Positions 9,013 through 18,323 of a stretch of DNA of 64,000 nt are shown here, in pieces. The DNA lies in the NCBI RefSeq assembly GCF_025426255.1, contig NZ_CP104861.1:3782001-3846000 (forward strand), read 5' to 3'. Within the stretch, counting starts at the first letter, position 1. Each line of letters starts with the position of its first letter. A program made the translations under genes and the position numbers. Source of the stretch: Pseudomonas fragi (GTDB taxonomy: Bacteria > Pseudomonadota > Gammaproteobacteria > Pseudomonadales > Pseudomonadaceae). The notes below the pieces were generated by a model. That model saw nothing but the letters and a program-made list of their open reading frames with translations. It was not told the DNA's origin and made no database searches.

Positions 9013-9936
9013 TCAGAGTGCGCGGTCAAACATGGGAGTGACGTCGTACGGCTTTTTAAGCAGCTTGGCGTCATAGAGGAAATCAGAGGTGGCCTGGGCC
9101 TCGCTGATGATGGTGGGCGAAATCGGCAACACGGTGATGGCGTCGCGCTTGAACCAGGCTTTGGCAATTTCCGGGGAGGACTGGTTAGCCTTGGACCAGG
9201 CAACGGCGTACTCATCGACATGGCTTTGGCTCCACACCCGGGCACGGGTCAGGCGCGCAACAAAGTCCTTGATGATTTCGCCTTTTTTCGCCAGCACAGG
9301 CTCATAGGCCACCACGTAAGTCGGTGCGCTCATCAGCCCCTTGGCGTTACGGATCAGGGTGCTTCCCTCTTTCTCCTGCAACGAGACATAGGGTTCCCAC
9401 GTGCCAAACGCGTCGATATCGCCCTGGCTCAGCGCCATGCTGGCTTCAGCCGGCAGCAGGTATTTGTAGGTCACGCTGTCGCGTGCAACCCCTGCCTCAT
9501 CCAGAGCCTTGAACATCATTTGCTGGCTCCAGGAGCCGTTCCAGATAGCGACGGTTTTACCTTTGAGATCAGCCACCGACTGAATCCCCGGGCGGGCCAC
9601 GATACCTACACCGTTCAGGCTGGTTTGCGTACTGGCCACCACCTTCACCGGGGCACCATTGGCCGCCAGGCTAATCACCGGCGTATCACCAACGACGCCA
9701 ATATCCAGCGCACCGCTGGCAACCGCCGAGGCCACTGGCGAGCCAGTATTGAAGCGCTTGAAGTCAATGGTATAGGGCAAGTCCTTGAGTTCACCCGAAA
9801 GCTCTAAAACAATGCGATTGGAGAAGAACTGATCCCCCACCACCAAGGTCAATGGCGCAGCTGCACAGGCCGATGCGCCATGCAGTGCCAGAGAGGCCAC
9901 ACCCAGCAGGGCCAGCAGTTTTTTACGAGTTGTCAT
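9013..9936 (-). CDS. ABC transporter substrate-binding protein, SsuA/aliphatic-sulfonate type
   Basis: A 307-residue periplasmic protein with a signal peptide ending near SACAA-AP. The NMT1/SsuA-like fold is shown by SGALDIGVVGDTPVISLAANG near 95 and by the GIVARPGIQSVADLKGKTVA hinge near 135. Such proteins deliver sulfonates, taurine or related anions to an SsuBC-type porter. No ATPase or permease gene is nearby, so it is an orphan that must use a porter encoded elsewhere. It is the first gene of a two-gene operon with the monooxygenase and is divergent from the SfnB-like gene. Confidence 0.85.
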   Translation of the reverse strand: MTTRKKLLALLGVASLALHGASACAAAPLTLVVGDQFFSNRIVLELSGELKDLPYTIDFKRFNTGSPVASAVASGALDIGVVGDTPVISLAANGAPVKVVASTQTSLNGVGIVARPGIQSVADLKGKTVAIWNGSWSQQMMFKALDEAGVARDSVTYKYLLPAEASMALSQGDIDAFGTWEPYVSLQEKEGSTLIRNAKGLMSAPTYVVAYEPVLAKKGEIIKDFVARLTRARVWSQSHVDEYAVAWSKANQSSPEIAKAWFKRDAITVLPISPTIISEAQATSDFLYDAKLLKKPYDVTPMFDRAL

Positions 9937-10249
9937 TAAGGATCCCTACAGAGTTAACGGCTAACTCAACCATCTGTAGGCATGCAGTCTGGCATTGAGA
10001 AAAGAGGCTTTATGGATCGCCAAGCGTGGCGTTTTTAGAAGCTAGCGCAATAAATACATAACCGGTTAATACTTTTAAGTCATATCAATAGAACCCTGTC
10101 CGGGTATTTGGTTAGCTGTTTTTGGTATTAAGAATTTTCCCGTTCCAGGTTTAGGGTGGCCTCACCAGACCACTGGGCCTAATCGCATTTACTTCACTCA
10201 TTACAGCGCCAGCGCGCCCTTGAGCGCAGGCCCGGCAAGGTCAGATTGC
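9937..10249. promoter_or_regulatory. divergent promoter region of the putative sulfur-scavenging genes
   Basis: A 313-bp gap between divergent genes, A+T-rich in its centre (10030-10135). It contains a small hairpin CGCCA/TGGCG followed by TTTTT at 10018-10036 and an ATTAACCGGTTAT-like palindrome on the complement near 10058-10070. No gene was seen. Promoters for both directions must lie here, but I could not place them securely. Confidence 0.4.
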
Positions 10250-11488
10250 ATGCCTAATCCAGATTTGAATATTTGGGGCACAGCCCCAACCGCCCGTTAT
10301 GAACAACTGGCCGCGCCCTTTCGCCCGCTGTTTGAACACATCAGCGCGCAAGCCGCGGAGGCGGATGGCTCGCGCAGCAGCCTGGCCACGGTGATCCAGC
10401 AATTGAATGCATTGGGCTTGCCGCGGTGGCGCCTGCCGCAAGCTTATGGCGGACACGGCGCAACGCTGGTCGAGTTGCTCACCCTGCTGACCGAGTTATC
10501 CGCCGCGGACTCAAACATCACCCAGGCCCTGCGCGGGCATTTTGGTTTTTGCGAAGAAGTACTCGTCTCGAAGGATCTCGACTGGCAGGCAAAATGGCTG
10601 GACACGCTGAGCCAGGGCGCACTTCTCTCCCCGGGCAGTACCGAAGTCGGCACCCAGACCCGTGGCGAATTCGGCACACGCATCCATCGGGCTGAAGACG
10701 GCTCGTTGCGTATCAGCGGTAAAAAGTTCTACACCACTGGTGCGCTCTACAGCGACCTGATCAACACCATCGGCACCGGTGAAGACGACACGCTGTACAG
10801 CGTGGTGGTCGACCTTAAAGCGCCGGGGGTACAGATCATTGATGACTGGAACGGTTTTGGCCAACGCCTGACGGCAAGCGGCACCTGCATCTTCGAAAAT
10901 GTACGGCTGGATGACGAGCCGCGCGCCACCGACCAGCGTTTTGCCTATGGGCAGTCGTTCTTTCAGATCTATCACCTGAGCACCCTGGCCGGTATCGCCC
11001 GCCGAGCCGCCTTGAGTGGCGCCGAAGAACTGAGCAATCGATCCAGGACCTTTTCCACGGGCAATGCCGACATTGCCGCGCAAGACGTACAACTGCTGCA
11101 AGTGATCGGCGAAGTCGCCAGCCAGGCCTACGCCGCACAAGCCATTACCCGACAAGCTGCAGAGCGTCTGGAGAGCACCGCGCAATACACGATAGCCAGT
11201 GACAAGCCGCTGCCCCATGACGATCCGCAGGTCGCACAGGCCGAGCTGGAGGTTTGCCTGGCGGTAAATCCGGTGGTGGACGCGACGCTGGCGGCAACCA
11301 CCGCGCTGTTCGATGCCCTGGGCGCCAGCGCCACTGCAAGTAACAAGGCGCTGGATCGCCTGTGGCGAAACGCCCGCACCCTGGCCAACCACAACCCCCG
11401 GGTATACAAGTCGCGCATCGTCGGCAACTACCTGGTCAACGGCATAGTGCCACCCTCGCAGTGGCGGGTAGGCGTGGCCAAAGGCTGA
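10250..11488 (+). CDS. acyl-CoA-dehydrogenase-fold flavoprotein, SfnB/DszC-like
   Basis: A 412-residue protein with the acyl-CoA dehydrogenase fold: an N-terminal helical domain, a central beta domain (SPGSTEVGTQTRGEFGTRIH, then GKKFYTTGALYSD near 160) and a C-terminal helical bundle. The GKKFYxTG and NPRVYKSRIVGNYLVNG segments are typical of the SfnB/DszC group, which are flavin-dependent oxygenases or desulfurisation enzymes rather than true dehydrogenases. ATG 10250 follows GGCAAGG; an in-frame TTG lies 30 bp upstream. Its divergent position next to an FMN monooxygenase and a sulfonate binding protein supports a sulfur-scavenging role. Confidence 0.82.
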   Translation: MPNPDLNIWGTAPTARYEQLAAPFRPLFEHISAQAAEADGSRSSLATVIQQLNALGLPRWRLPQAYGGHGATLVELLTLLTELSAADSNITQALRGHFGFCEEVLVSKDLDWQAKWLDTLSQGALLSPGSTEVGTQTRGEFGTRIHRAEDGSLRISGKKFYTTGALYSDLINTIGTGEDDTLYSVVVDLKAPGVQIIDDWNGFGQRLTASGTCIFENVRLDDEPRATDQRFAYGQSFFQIYHLSTLAGIARRAALSGAEELSNRSRTFSTGNADIAAQDVQLLQVIGEVASQAYAAQAITRQAAERLESTAQYTIASDKPLPHDDPQVAQAELEVCLAVNPVVDATLAATTALFDALGASATASNKALDRLWRNARTLANHNPRVYKSRIVGNYLVNGIVPPSQWRVGVAKG

Positions 11489-11577
11489 ACATCGCGAGTT
11501 CTTTCGGCACCAAGCCATCGATAAAAAGGATATACACTGGGGCACATCTATAAAAACAGCCCACTGGGTAATCCCCC

Positions 11578-12492
11578 ATGATGACTTTGCGTCAGATCCG
11601 CCACTTTATTGCCGTGGCCGAGACCGGTTCGATCTCGGCCGCCGCCCAGGCGGTGTATATCTCACAATCGACATTGACCCTGGCCATCCAGCAACTGGAG
11701 CAGGAAATCGGTGTCAGCCTGTTCAACCGCCATGCCAAGGGCATGACCCTGACCCACCAGGGCCACCAGTTCCTGCGCCAGGCGCATCTGATTCTGGCGA
11801 CTGTCGACAACGCCAAGCGTAGCCTTCAGCAGAGCACCGACCAGGTGGCCGGGCAGTTGATCGTAGGCGTGACCAGCCTCGTTGCCGGTTACTACCTTGC
11901 AGACTTGCTCACCCGCTTCCAGCGCGCTTATCCCAACGTCGAAATTCGGGTAATGGAAGACGAACGCCCTTATATCGAGCATTTGCTGGTCAGCGGCGAA
12001 ATTGATGTCGGGGTACTGATCCTCTCCAACCTCGAAGACCGCCACGCCTTGCAGACCGAAGTGCTGACCCACTCCCCCCACCGGCTATGGCTGCCGGCCC
12101 AGCACCCGTTGCTGGAACGCGACAGCATCAACCTTGCCGACGTGACCCGCGAGCCCCTGATCCAGTTGAACGTCGATGAAATGGACAGCAATGCCCAGCG
12201 CCTTTGGTCCCGGGCGGGCCTGCAACCGCGCATCACTTTGCGCACCGCCTCGACCGAAGCGGTACGCAGCCTGGTGGCCGCAGGGTTGGGCGTGTCGATC
12301 CAGCCGGACATGACTTACCGGCCATGGTCACTGGAGGGCGACATCATCGAAGCACGGCCCATAGCGGATCTGAACCAGACCCTCGACGTCGGCCTGGCCT
12401 GGCGCCGCGGTACTGCGCGCCCGGCGTTGGTAGATCCGTTCCTGACAGTCGCCCGGGAGCAACCCCACGGCGGGCGCAAGCCATCTATTTAA
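11578..12492 (+). CDS. LysR-family transcriptional regulator
   Basis: A 304-residue LTTR. The N-terminal winged HTH covers residues 1-60 (SAAAQAVYISQSTLTLAIQQ then LFNRHAKGMTLTHQG), followed by the two-lobed co-inducer domain. It lies 89 bp after the SfnB-like gene and 101 bp before the first aldehyde dehydrogenase gene, all on one strand. It could control either the sulfur genes or the polyamine cluster; the same-strand position directly ahead of the aldehyde dehydrogenase favours the second. Two tandem ATGs (11578, 11581) are possible starts. Confidence 0.9.
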   Translation: MMTLRQIRHFIAVAETGSISAAAQAVYISQSTLTLAIQQLEQEIGVSLFNRHAKGMTLTHQGHQFLRQAHLILATVDNAKRSLQQSTDQVAGQLIVGVTSLVAGYYLADLLTRFQRAYPNVEIRVMEDERPYIEHLLVSGEIDVGVLILSNLEDRHALQTEVLTHSPHRLWLPAQHPLLERDSINLADVTREPLIQLNVDEMDSNAQRLWSRAGLQPRITLRTASTEAVRSLVAAGLGVSIQPDMTYRPWSLEGDIIEARPIADLNQTLDVGLAWRRGTARPALVDPFLTVAREQPHGGRKPSI

Positions 12493-12593
12493 TCGAACGC
12501 CACCTTCAGTATTAAGTATTTGTCGACCTCGGAGCCCAAGACTAATCTTGTTACATCTATAAGACGGTCGGGGCCCCAGTCACAGGGAGCACC

Positions 12594-14081
12594 ATGACCA
12601 CACAAGAAAAGAGAACCCGCAAAATGTCAGCCGCCCAGACCCCGTTGTTCACCGCACTATTAATCGATGGTGAACTGGTCGCAGGCCAAGGTATGGCTGA
12701 GCCAATCCTCAACCCCGCAACCGGTGAAGTGCTGACCCACATCGCCGAAGCCAGCTCCGAGCAGGTCGAGGCCGCGATCCTCGCCGCCCACCGCGCGTTC
12801 GCTGGCTGGGCACGGACCACGCCGCAGCAACGCTCGAACCTGCTGCTGGAGATCGCTAATGCGATCGAAAAGAACGCCGACTTGCTCGCCCGCCTCGAAT
12901 CGCTGAACTGCGGCAAGCCACTGCACCTGGCCCGCAAGGACGATCTGAGCGCCACTGTCGATGTGTTCCGCTTCTTCGCCGGCGCCGTGCGCTGCCAGAC
13001 CGGCCAGCTCAGCGGCGAATACCTGCCGGGCTACACCAGCATGGTGCGCCGCGATCCGATTGGGGTGGTGGCCTCGATTGCGCCATGGAACTACCCCATC
13101 ATGATGGCCGCCTGGAAAATCGCCCCCGCGCTGGCCGCTGGCAACACGCTGGTATTCAAGCCTTCCGAGCACACTCCGCTGTCGATTCTGGCCCTGGCGC
13201 CAGCACTGGCCCAGATCCTGCCACGCGGGGTGATCAACATCATCTGCGGCGGCGGTGAAAGCGTGGGCAGCTGTCTGGTCAGCCACCCCAAAGTGCGCAT
13301 GGTTTCGCTGACCGGCGATATCGTCACCGGGCAAAAAATCCTGTCGACCGCCGCCAAAACCCTCAAGCGCACGCACCTGGAACTCGGCGGCAAGGCCCCG
13401 GTGATTGTCTGCAATGATGCGGACATTCAAGCCGTGGTTGAAGGCGTGCGCACCTATGGTTATTACAACGCCGGCCAGGACTGCACCGCAGCCTGCAGGA
13501 TTTATGCACAGGCCGGAATTTATGACCGACTGGTAGCCGAGCTCGGTGCCGCCGTCAGCAGCCTGCGCTTTGCCGGTAAACGCGACACCGACAACGAGAT
13601 CGGCCCGCTGATCAGCACCCGCCAGCGCGACCGCGTATCCAGTTTCGTCGAGAGGGCCCTCGGCCAACCGCATATTGAACGCATCACCGGTGCGGCCGTG
13701 CATTCAGGTGCTGGCTTCTATTACCAGCCCACCCTGCTGGCCGGGTGCAAACAGAGCGATGAAATTGTTCAGCGCGAAGTGTTCGGGCCCGTGGTCACAG
13801 TGACCCGCTTCGACGAACTCGCCCAAGCCGTGGACTGGGCCAACGACTCCGAATACGGCCTCGCCTCCTCGATCTGGACCCAAAACCTGGACAAGGCAAT
13901 GCAGGTTGCGGCACGCCTGCAATACGGTTGCACCTGGATCAACAGCCATTTCATGTTAGTCAGCGAGATGCCCCACGGCGGGCTCAAGCGCTCGGGCTAT
14001 GGCAAGGATTTGTCCAGCGATTCGCTGCAGGACTACAGCGTGGTGCGGCACATCATGGCCCGCCACGGGCAACATCTATGA
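12594..14081 (+). CDS. aldehyde dehydrogenase, aminobutyraldehyde-type (paralog 1)
   Basis: A 495-residue NAD(P)-dependent aldehyde dehydrogenase expected to oxidise omega-aminoaldehydes such as 4-aminobutanal to GABA. The motifs APWNYP (N166), LELGGK (E263) and GQDCTAAC (catalytic C297) are intact. In the cofactor-binding TGS motif the conserved Ser is replaced by Asp (TGDIVTG, D242), unlike the paralog at 18324. GGGAGC precedes ATG 12594; an in-frame ATG at 12624 would remove a ten-residue charged extension. It begins the polyamine cluster and is very similar to the second dehydrogenase, with several long identical blocks. Confidence 0.88.
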   Translation: MTTQEKRTRKMSAAQTPLFTALLIDGELVAGQGMAEPILNPATGEVLTHIAEASSEQVEAAILAAHRAFAGWARTTPQQRSNLLLEIANAIEKNADLLARLESLNCGKPLHLARKDDLSATVDVFRFFAGAVRCQTGQLSGEYLPGYTSMVRRDPIGVVASIAPWNYPIMMAAWKIAPALAAGNTLVFKPSEHTPLSILALAPALAQILPRGVINIICGGGESVGSCLVSHPKVRMVSLTGDIVTGQKILSTAAKTLKRTHLELGGKAPVIVCNDADIQAVVEGVRTYGYYNAGQDCTAACRIYAQAGIYDRLVAELGAAVSSLRFAGKRDTDNEIGPLISTRQRDRVSSFVERALGQPHIERITGAAVHSGAGFYYQPTLLAGCKQSDEIVQREVFGPVVTVTRFDELAQAVDWANDSEYGLASSIWTQNLDKAMQVAARLQYGCTWINSHFMLVSEMPHGGLKRSGYGKDLSSDSLQDYSVVRHIMARHGQHL

Positions 14082-14169
14082 AAAACAGCATCCCCTAATA
14101 ACAAGCCGCTCACGGCACAACATCACGTTCAAAACTGCCCCGACCATAATTAAAAAAGAGGGAAACCCC

Positions 14170-15321
14170 ATGTTCGTGCACAAGACCGCAATGCTCAGTG
14201 CAATCACCACCGCGCTGCTGGCCAGCGCCACGCTCCAGGCCGGCGAACCGCTCAAAGCCGTCGGTGCAGGCGAAGGCCAGCTGGATATCGTTGCATGGCC
14301 CGGCTACATCGAGCGGGGCGAGAGCGACAAGGCTTATGACTGGGTAACCGGTTTCGAAAAAGAAACCGGCTGCAAGGTCAACGTCAAGACCGCCGCCACC
14401 TCCGATGAAATGGTCAGCCTGATGGCCAAGGGTGGCTATGACCTGGTCACCGCCTCCGGCGACGCATCGTTACGGTTGATCGTCGGCAAGCGCGTACAGC
14501 CGATCAATACGGCGCTAATCCCGAACTGGAAAAACATCGACCCGCGACTCGCCAATGCGCAGTGGTACGTGGTCAACCAGCAAACCTACGGCACCCCGTA
14601 TCAGTGGGGCCCGAACGTACTGATGTACAACACCGGCGTGTTCAAAACCGCGCCTGACAGCTGGAGCGTGGTGTTCAATGCGCAGAACCTGCCCGACGGC
14701 AAGCCGAACAAGGGTCGCGTGCAAGCCTACGACGGCCCGATCTACATTGCCGACGCGGCGCTGTACCTGAAGACCGCCAAGCCGGAACTGGGCATCCAGA
14801 GCCCCTATGAACTGACTGAAACCCAATACCAGGCCGTGCTTGAACTGCTGCGTGCCCAGCAACCATTGATTCACCGCTACTGGCACGACACTACCGTGCA
14901 AATGAGCGACTTCAAAAACGAAGGCGTGGTCGCGTCCAGCGCCTGGCCGTATCAAGTCAACGGCCTGATGAACGAGAAACAGCCAATCGCCTCGACCATC
15001 CCCAAGGAAGGCGCCACGGGCTGGGCCGACACCACCATGTTGCACGCCGAGGCCAAGCACCCCAACTGTGCTTACAAGTGGATGGACTGGTCGCTGCAAC
15101 CCAAGGTCCAGGGCGACGTAGCCGCCTGGTTTGGTTCGTTACCAGCAGTGCCGGCAGCGTGCAACTCGAGCGAACTGTTGGGCGCACAAGGCTGCAAGAC
15201 CAACGGTTTTGACCAGTTCGAGAAGATCGCCTTCTGGAAAACCCCGCAGGCTGAAGGCGGCAAATTTGTGCCGTACAGCCGCTGGACCCAGGACTACATC
15301 GCGATCATGGGCGGTCGCTAA
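14170..15321 (+). CDS. ydcS: polyamine-type ABC transporter substrate-binding protein (YdcS-like)
   Basis: A 383-residue periplasmic binding protein. The signal peptide ends near LLASATLQAG. It belongs to the PotD/PotF/YdcS family: LDIVAWPGYIERG near 40, SLMAKGGYDLVTASGDAS near 90, and GTPYQWGPNVLMYN near 140. In E. coli ydcS is followed by ydcT, ydcU, ydcV and patD(ydcW) for putrescine import and breakdown; the same order occurs here. The start is taken as ATG 14170 because it opens the signal peptide and follows GAGGGAAA; the frame extends upstream into the preceding gene. Putrescine or spermidine is the likely ligand. Confidence 0.88.
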   Translation: MFVHKTAMLSAITTALLASATLQAGEPLKAVGAGEGQLDIVAWPGYIERGESDKAYDWVTGFEKETGCKVNVKTAATSDEMVSLMAKGGYDLVTASGDASLRLIVGKRVQPINTALIPNWKNIDPRLANAQWYVVNQQTYGTPYQWGPNVLMYNTGVFKTAPDSWSVVFNAQNLPDGKPNKGRVQAYDGPIYIADAALYLKTAKPELGIQSPYELTETQYQAVLELLRAQQPLIHRYWHDTTVQMSDFKNEGVVASSAWPYQVNGLMNEKQPIASTIPKEGATGWADTTMLHAEAKHPNCAYKWMDWSLQPKVQGDVAAWFGSLPAVPAACNSSELLGAQGCKTNGFDQFEKIAFWKTPQAEGGKFVPYSRWTQDYIAIMGGR

Positions 15322-15368
15322 GCCGTCTTCGCCAGCAGGCTCACTTGCGCATTTGATTGCACTCCCCC

Positions 15369-15391
15369 GTGGGAGCGAGCCTGCTCGCGCA
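15369..15391. repeat. REP-type palindrome (family A)
   Basis: GTGGGAGCGAGC then CTGCTCGCGCAG, located in the gap between the binding-protein and ATPase genes of the polyamine porter. A degenerate inverted copy (CTTCGCCAGCAGGCTCAC) lies about 45 bp upstream, so this may be a decayed REPIN. Confidence 0.8.
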
Positions 15392-15426
15392 GCTTTTAAA
15401 GATTCTGTTTTTTGGAGCACCGCACC

Positions 15427-16464
15427 ATGACACTTGCAGTCCAGTTCACCCAAGTTTCCCGTCAATTCGGCGAGGTGAAAGCCGTTGACCGGGTTTCCAT
15501 CGATATCAAGGACGGCGAGTTCTTCTCCATGCTGGGCCCATCCGGCTCGGGCAAAACCACCTGCTTGCGTCTGATCGCAGGCTTCGAACAACCGAGCGCA
15601 GGCTCGATCCGCATTCATGGCGAAGAAGCCGCCGGGCTGCCGCCGTACCAGCGTGATGTGAACACCGTCTTCCAGGATTACGCTCTGTTCCCGCACATGA
15701 ACGTTCGCGACAACGTCGCTTATGGCTTGAAAGTCAAAGGCGTCGCCAAGGCCGAGCGCCAGATGCGCGCCGAAGAGGCGCTGGATATGGTCGCCCTTGG
15801 TGGTTACGGCGAGCGTAAACCGGTGCAGTTGTCCGGCGGCCAACGCCAACGCGTGGCCCTGGCCCGCGCCCTGGTCAATCGCCCCCGCGTGTTGCTGCTC
15901 GACGAGCCCCTGGGCGCTCTCGACCTGAAGCTGCGCGAACAGATGCAAAGTGAGCTGAAAAAGTTGCAACGCCAGCTCGGCATCACGTTCATCTTTGTCA
16001 CCCACGACCAGACCGAAGCGCTATCGATGTCTGACCGTGTAGCCGTGTTCAACAAGGGCCGCATCGAACAAGTTGATACCCCGCGCAATCTGTACATGAA
16101 ACCGGCAACCACCTTCGTCGCCGAATTCGTCGGCACCTCCAACGTGATCCGCGGTGATTTGGCGCGTCGATTGAGCGGCAACCCGCAGGCGTTTTCAATT
16201 CGTCCCGAGCATGTACGTTTCGCCGAGGGCCCCTTGGCCAGCCACGAGATCGAAGTCAGTGGCCTGCTGCACGATATTCAATACCAAGGCAGCACCACCC
16301 GCTATGAGCTGAAACTGGAAGACGGCCAGACCCTGAACATCAGCCGCGCCAACGTGCAGTGGCTGGATGTCAGTGCCCAGCACCAGACAGGGCAGCGCAT
16401 CAGCGCCCGCTGGGCACGCGAGGCCATGGTCGCGCTGCACGACACCGTTACAAGCGGGGTGTGA
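15427..16464 (+). CDS. ydcT: polyamine ABC transporter ATP-binding protein (PotA/YdcT-like)
   Basis: A 345-residue ATPase that powers the adjacent permeases. Walker A GPSGSGKT is at 37-44, the Q-loop is VFQDYALFPHM, the signature is LSGGQRQRVALARAL, and Walker B plus D-loop is LLLDEPLGALD. The C-terminal TOBE domain (FSIRPEHVRF onward) is typical of the spermidine/putrescine and iron(III) subfamily. ATG 15427 is preceded by GGAG at 9 bp; an in-frame TTG lies 15 bp upstream. The stop is 1 bp before the next ATG. Confidence 0.93.
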   Translation: MTLAVQFTQVSRQFGEVKAVDRVSIDIKDGEFFSMLGPSGSGKTTCLRLIAGFEQPSAGSIRIHGEEAAGLPPYQRDVNTVFQDYALFPHMNVRDNVAYGLKVKGVAKAERQMRAEEALDMVALGGYGERKPVQLSGGQRQRVALARALVNRPRVLLLDEPLGALDLKLREQMQSELKKLQRQLGITFIFVTHDQTEALSMSDRVAVFNKGRIEQVDTPRNLYMKPATTFVAEFVGTSNVIRGDLARRLSGNPQAFSIRPEHVRFAEGPLASHEIEVSGLLHDIQYQGSTTRYELKLEDGQTLNISRANVQWLDVSAQHQTGQRISARWAREAMVALHDTVTSGV

Positions 16465-16465
16465 G

Positions 16466-17413
16466 ATGAACAGCGTGGCTATCCCTCAAACCCAGGCCGG
16501 TAACTCGCCTCTGCGCAGGTTCTCCAACCTGTTGTACCGGCGCCCCAACCTCTACCTGTCGATGCTGCTGGTGCCGCCGTTGCTGTGGTTTGGCGCGATC
16601 TACCTGGGCTCGTTGTTGATGTTGCTATGGCAAGGTTTTTACACCTTCGATGACTTCACCATGGCGGTCACTCCCGACCTGACCCTGGCAAATTTTGCAG
16701 CGCTGTTTCAGCCGTCAAACTTCGACATCATCGTGCGCACTCTGAGCATGGCCATTGTCGTGTCAATCGCCAGTGCCGTTGTCGCATTTCCGATTGCCTA
16801 CTACATGGCGCGCTACACCACCGGTAAAACCAAAGCGTTTTTCTACATCGCGGTGATGACGCCGATGTGGGCCAGTTACATCGTCAAGGCTTACGCCTGG
16901 ACGCTGCTGCTGGCCAAGGGCGGCGTGGCGCAGTGGTTCGTTCAGCACCTGGGGCTGGAACCGGTATTGCAGTTTGTACTGGGCACTCCGGGGGTCGGCG
17001 GCAGTACATTGTCGACCTCGCACCTTGGCCGTTTCATGGTGTTCGTCTACATCTGGCTACCGTTCATGATATTGCCGATCCAGGCCTCTTTGGAACGCTT
17101 GCCGCCCTCCCTGCTGCAAGCCTCGGCCGACCTTGGCGCCAAGCCGCGCCAGACCTTTATGCAGGTGATTCTGCCGCTGTCGATTCCGGGCATTGCCGCC
17201 GGTTCGATCTTCACGTTTTCACTGACGCTGGGCGACTTTATCGTGCCGCAACTGGTCGGCCCGCCAGGCTACTTCGTTGGCAGCATGGTGTACGCCCAAC
17301 AAGGCGCAATCGGCAACATGCCGATGGCTGCCGCCTTCACGCTGGTGCCGATCGTGCTGATCGCCATTTACCTGTCCATCGTCAAACGTCTGGGGGCCTT
17401 CGATGCGCTCTGA
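16466..17413 (+). CDS. ydcU: polyamine ABC transporter permease 1 (PotB/YdcU-like)
   Basis: A 315-residue inner-membrane protein with six predicted transmembrane segments and the EAA coupling motif ([16 protein letters not shown] near residue 225). A long periplasmic first loop ([19 protein letters not shown]) is typical of PotB-type permeases. ATG 16466 follows the ATPase stop by one base, and the 3' end overlaps the next gene by 11 bp, so translation is tightly coupled. Confidence 0.93.
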   Translation: MNSVAIPQTQAGNSPLRRFSNLLYRRPNLYLSMLLVPPLLWFGAIYLGSLLMLLWQGFYTFDDFTMAVTPDLTLANFAALFQPSNFDIIVRTLSMAIVVSIASAVVAFPIAYYMARYTTGKTKAFFYIAVMTPMWASYIVKAYAWTLLLAKGGVAQWFVQHLGLEPVLQFVLGTPGVGGSTLSTSHLGRFMVFVYIWLPFMILPIQASLERLPPSLLQASADLGAKPRQTFMQVILPLSIPGIAAGSIFTFSLTLGDFIVPQLVGPPGYFVGSMVYAQQGAIGNMPMAAAFTLVPIVLIAIYLSIVKRLGAFDAL

Positions 17414-18245
17414 TCCAAAGAAACCGGCGTCGGAAAAACAAGGCGATCAAGCATCCCTGGGCCTGAAAATCGCAGCCTGGGGCGGGTTGGTGTTTTTGCA
17501 CTTCCCGATCCTGATCATCTTCATGTACGCCTTCAACACCGAGGAAGCGGCCTTCAGCTTTCCGCCCAAGGGGTTCACCCTGCACTGGTTCAGCGTGGCG
17601 TTTTCGCGCCCCGACGTACTGGAAGCGATCAAGCTGTCGGCACAAATTGCTGCGATTGCAACGCTGATTGCGATGGTGCTCGGCACCTTGGCTTCGGCGG
17701 CGTTGTACCGCCGGGATTTCTTCGGCAAGCAAGGCATCTCACTGATGCTGATCCTGCCGATTGCCCTGCCCGGGATCATCACCGGTATCGCGTTGCTGGC
17801 GACATTCAAGTCATTCGGCATCGAACCCGGGATGTTCACCATCATCGTCGGCCATGCGACTTTCTGCGTAGTGATCGTCTACAACAACGTAATCGCGCGC
17901 TTGCGCCGCACCTCCCACAGCCTGATCGAAGCGTCGATGGACTTGGGGGCTGATGGCTGGCAAACCTTCCGCTACATCATGTTACCGAGCCTGGGCTCGG
18001 CGTTGCTCGCAGGCGGGATGCTGGCATTTGCATTGTCGTTCGATGAAATCATCGTCACCACGTTCACTGCTGGTCATGAGCGCACCTTGCCGCTGTGGCT
18101 GCTCAACCAGCTCAGCCGCCCAAGGGACGTGCCGGTCACCAACGTAGTCGCCATGCTGGTGATGATGGTGACCATGCTGCCAATTCTCGGCGCCTATTAC
18201 CTGACCCGTGGTGGCGAAAGCGTAGCGGGCAGTGGCGGTAAATAA
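17403..18245 (+). CDS. ydcV: polyamine ABC transporter permease 2 (PotC/YdcV-like)
   Basis: A 280-residue six-helix permease partner. It carries the EAA loop ([17 protein letters not shown] near residue 175) and the PotC-typical FAFNTEE-like loop ([18 protein letters not shown] near 40). It overlaps the upstream permease gene by 11 bp and is followed by a REP palindrome before the second aldehyde dehydrogenase. With 14170-17413 it completes a full importer. Confidence 0.93.
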   Translation: MRSDPKKPASEKQGDQASLGLKIAAWGGLVFLHFPILIIFMYAFNTEEAAFSFPPKGFTLHWFSVAFSRPDVLEAIKLSAQIAAIATLIAMVLGTLASAALYRRDFFGKQGISLMLILPIALPGIITGIALLATFKSFGIEPGMFTIIVGHATFCVVIVYNNVIARLRRTSHSLIEASMDLGADGWQTFRYIMLPSLGSALLAGGMLAFALSFDEIIVTTFTAGHERTLPLWLLNQLSRPRDVPVTNVVAMLVMMVTMLPILGAYYLTRGGESVAGSGGK

Positions 18246-18264
18246 CCGACAGCGACTCCCCTCC

Positions 18265-18292
18265 TGTGGGAGCGAGCAGGCTCGTTCCCACA
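18265..18292. repeat. REP-type palindrome (family A)
   Basis: TGTGGGAGCGAGC and GGCTCGTTCCCACA pair as a near-perfect hairpin in the 78-bp gap between the permease and aldehyde dehydrogenase genes. Confidence 0.85.
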
Positions 18293-18323
18293 GTGATCAA
18301 AATAATTCGATAAGGACGCAGCC

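Noticed and set aside
12660..13703. Long frame opposite the first aldehyde dehydrogenase.
   Set aside because: Antisense shadow with no ribosome-binding site, while the ALDH motifs on the sense strand are complete.
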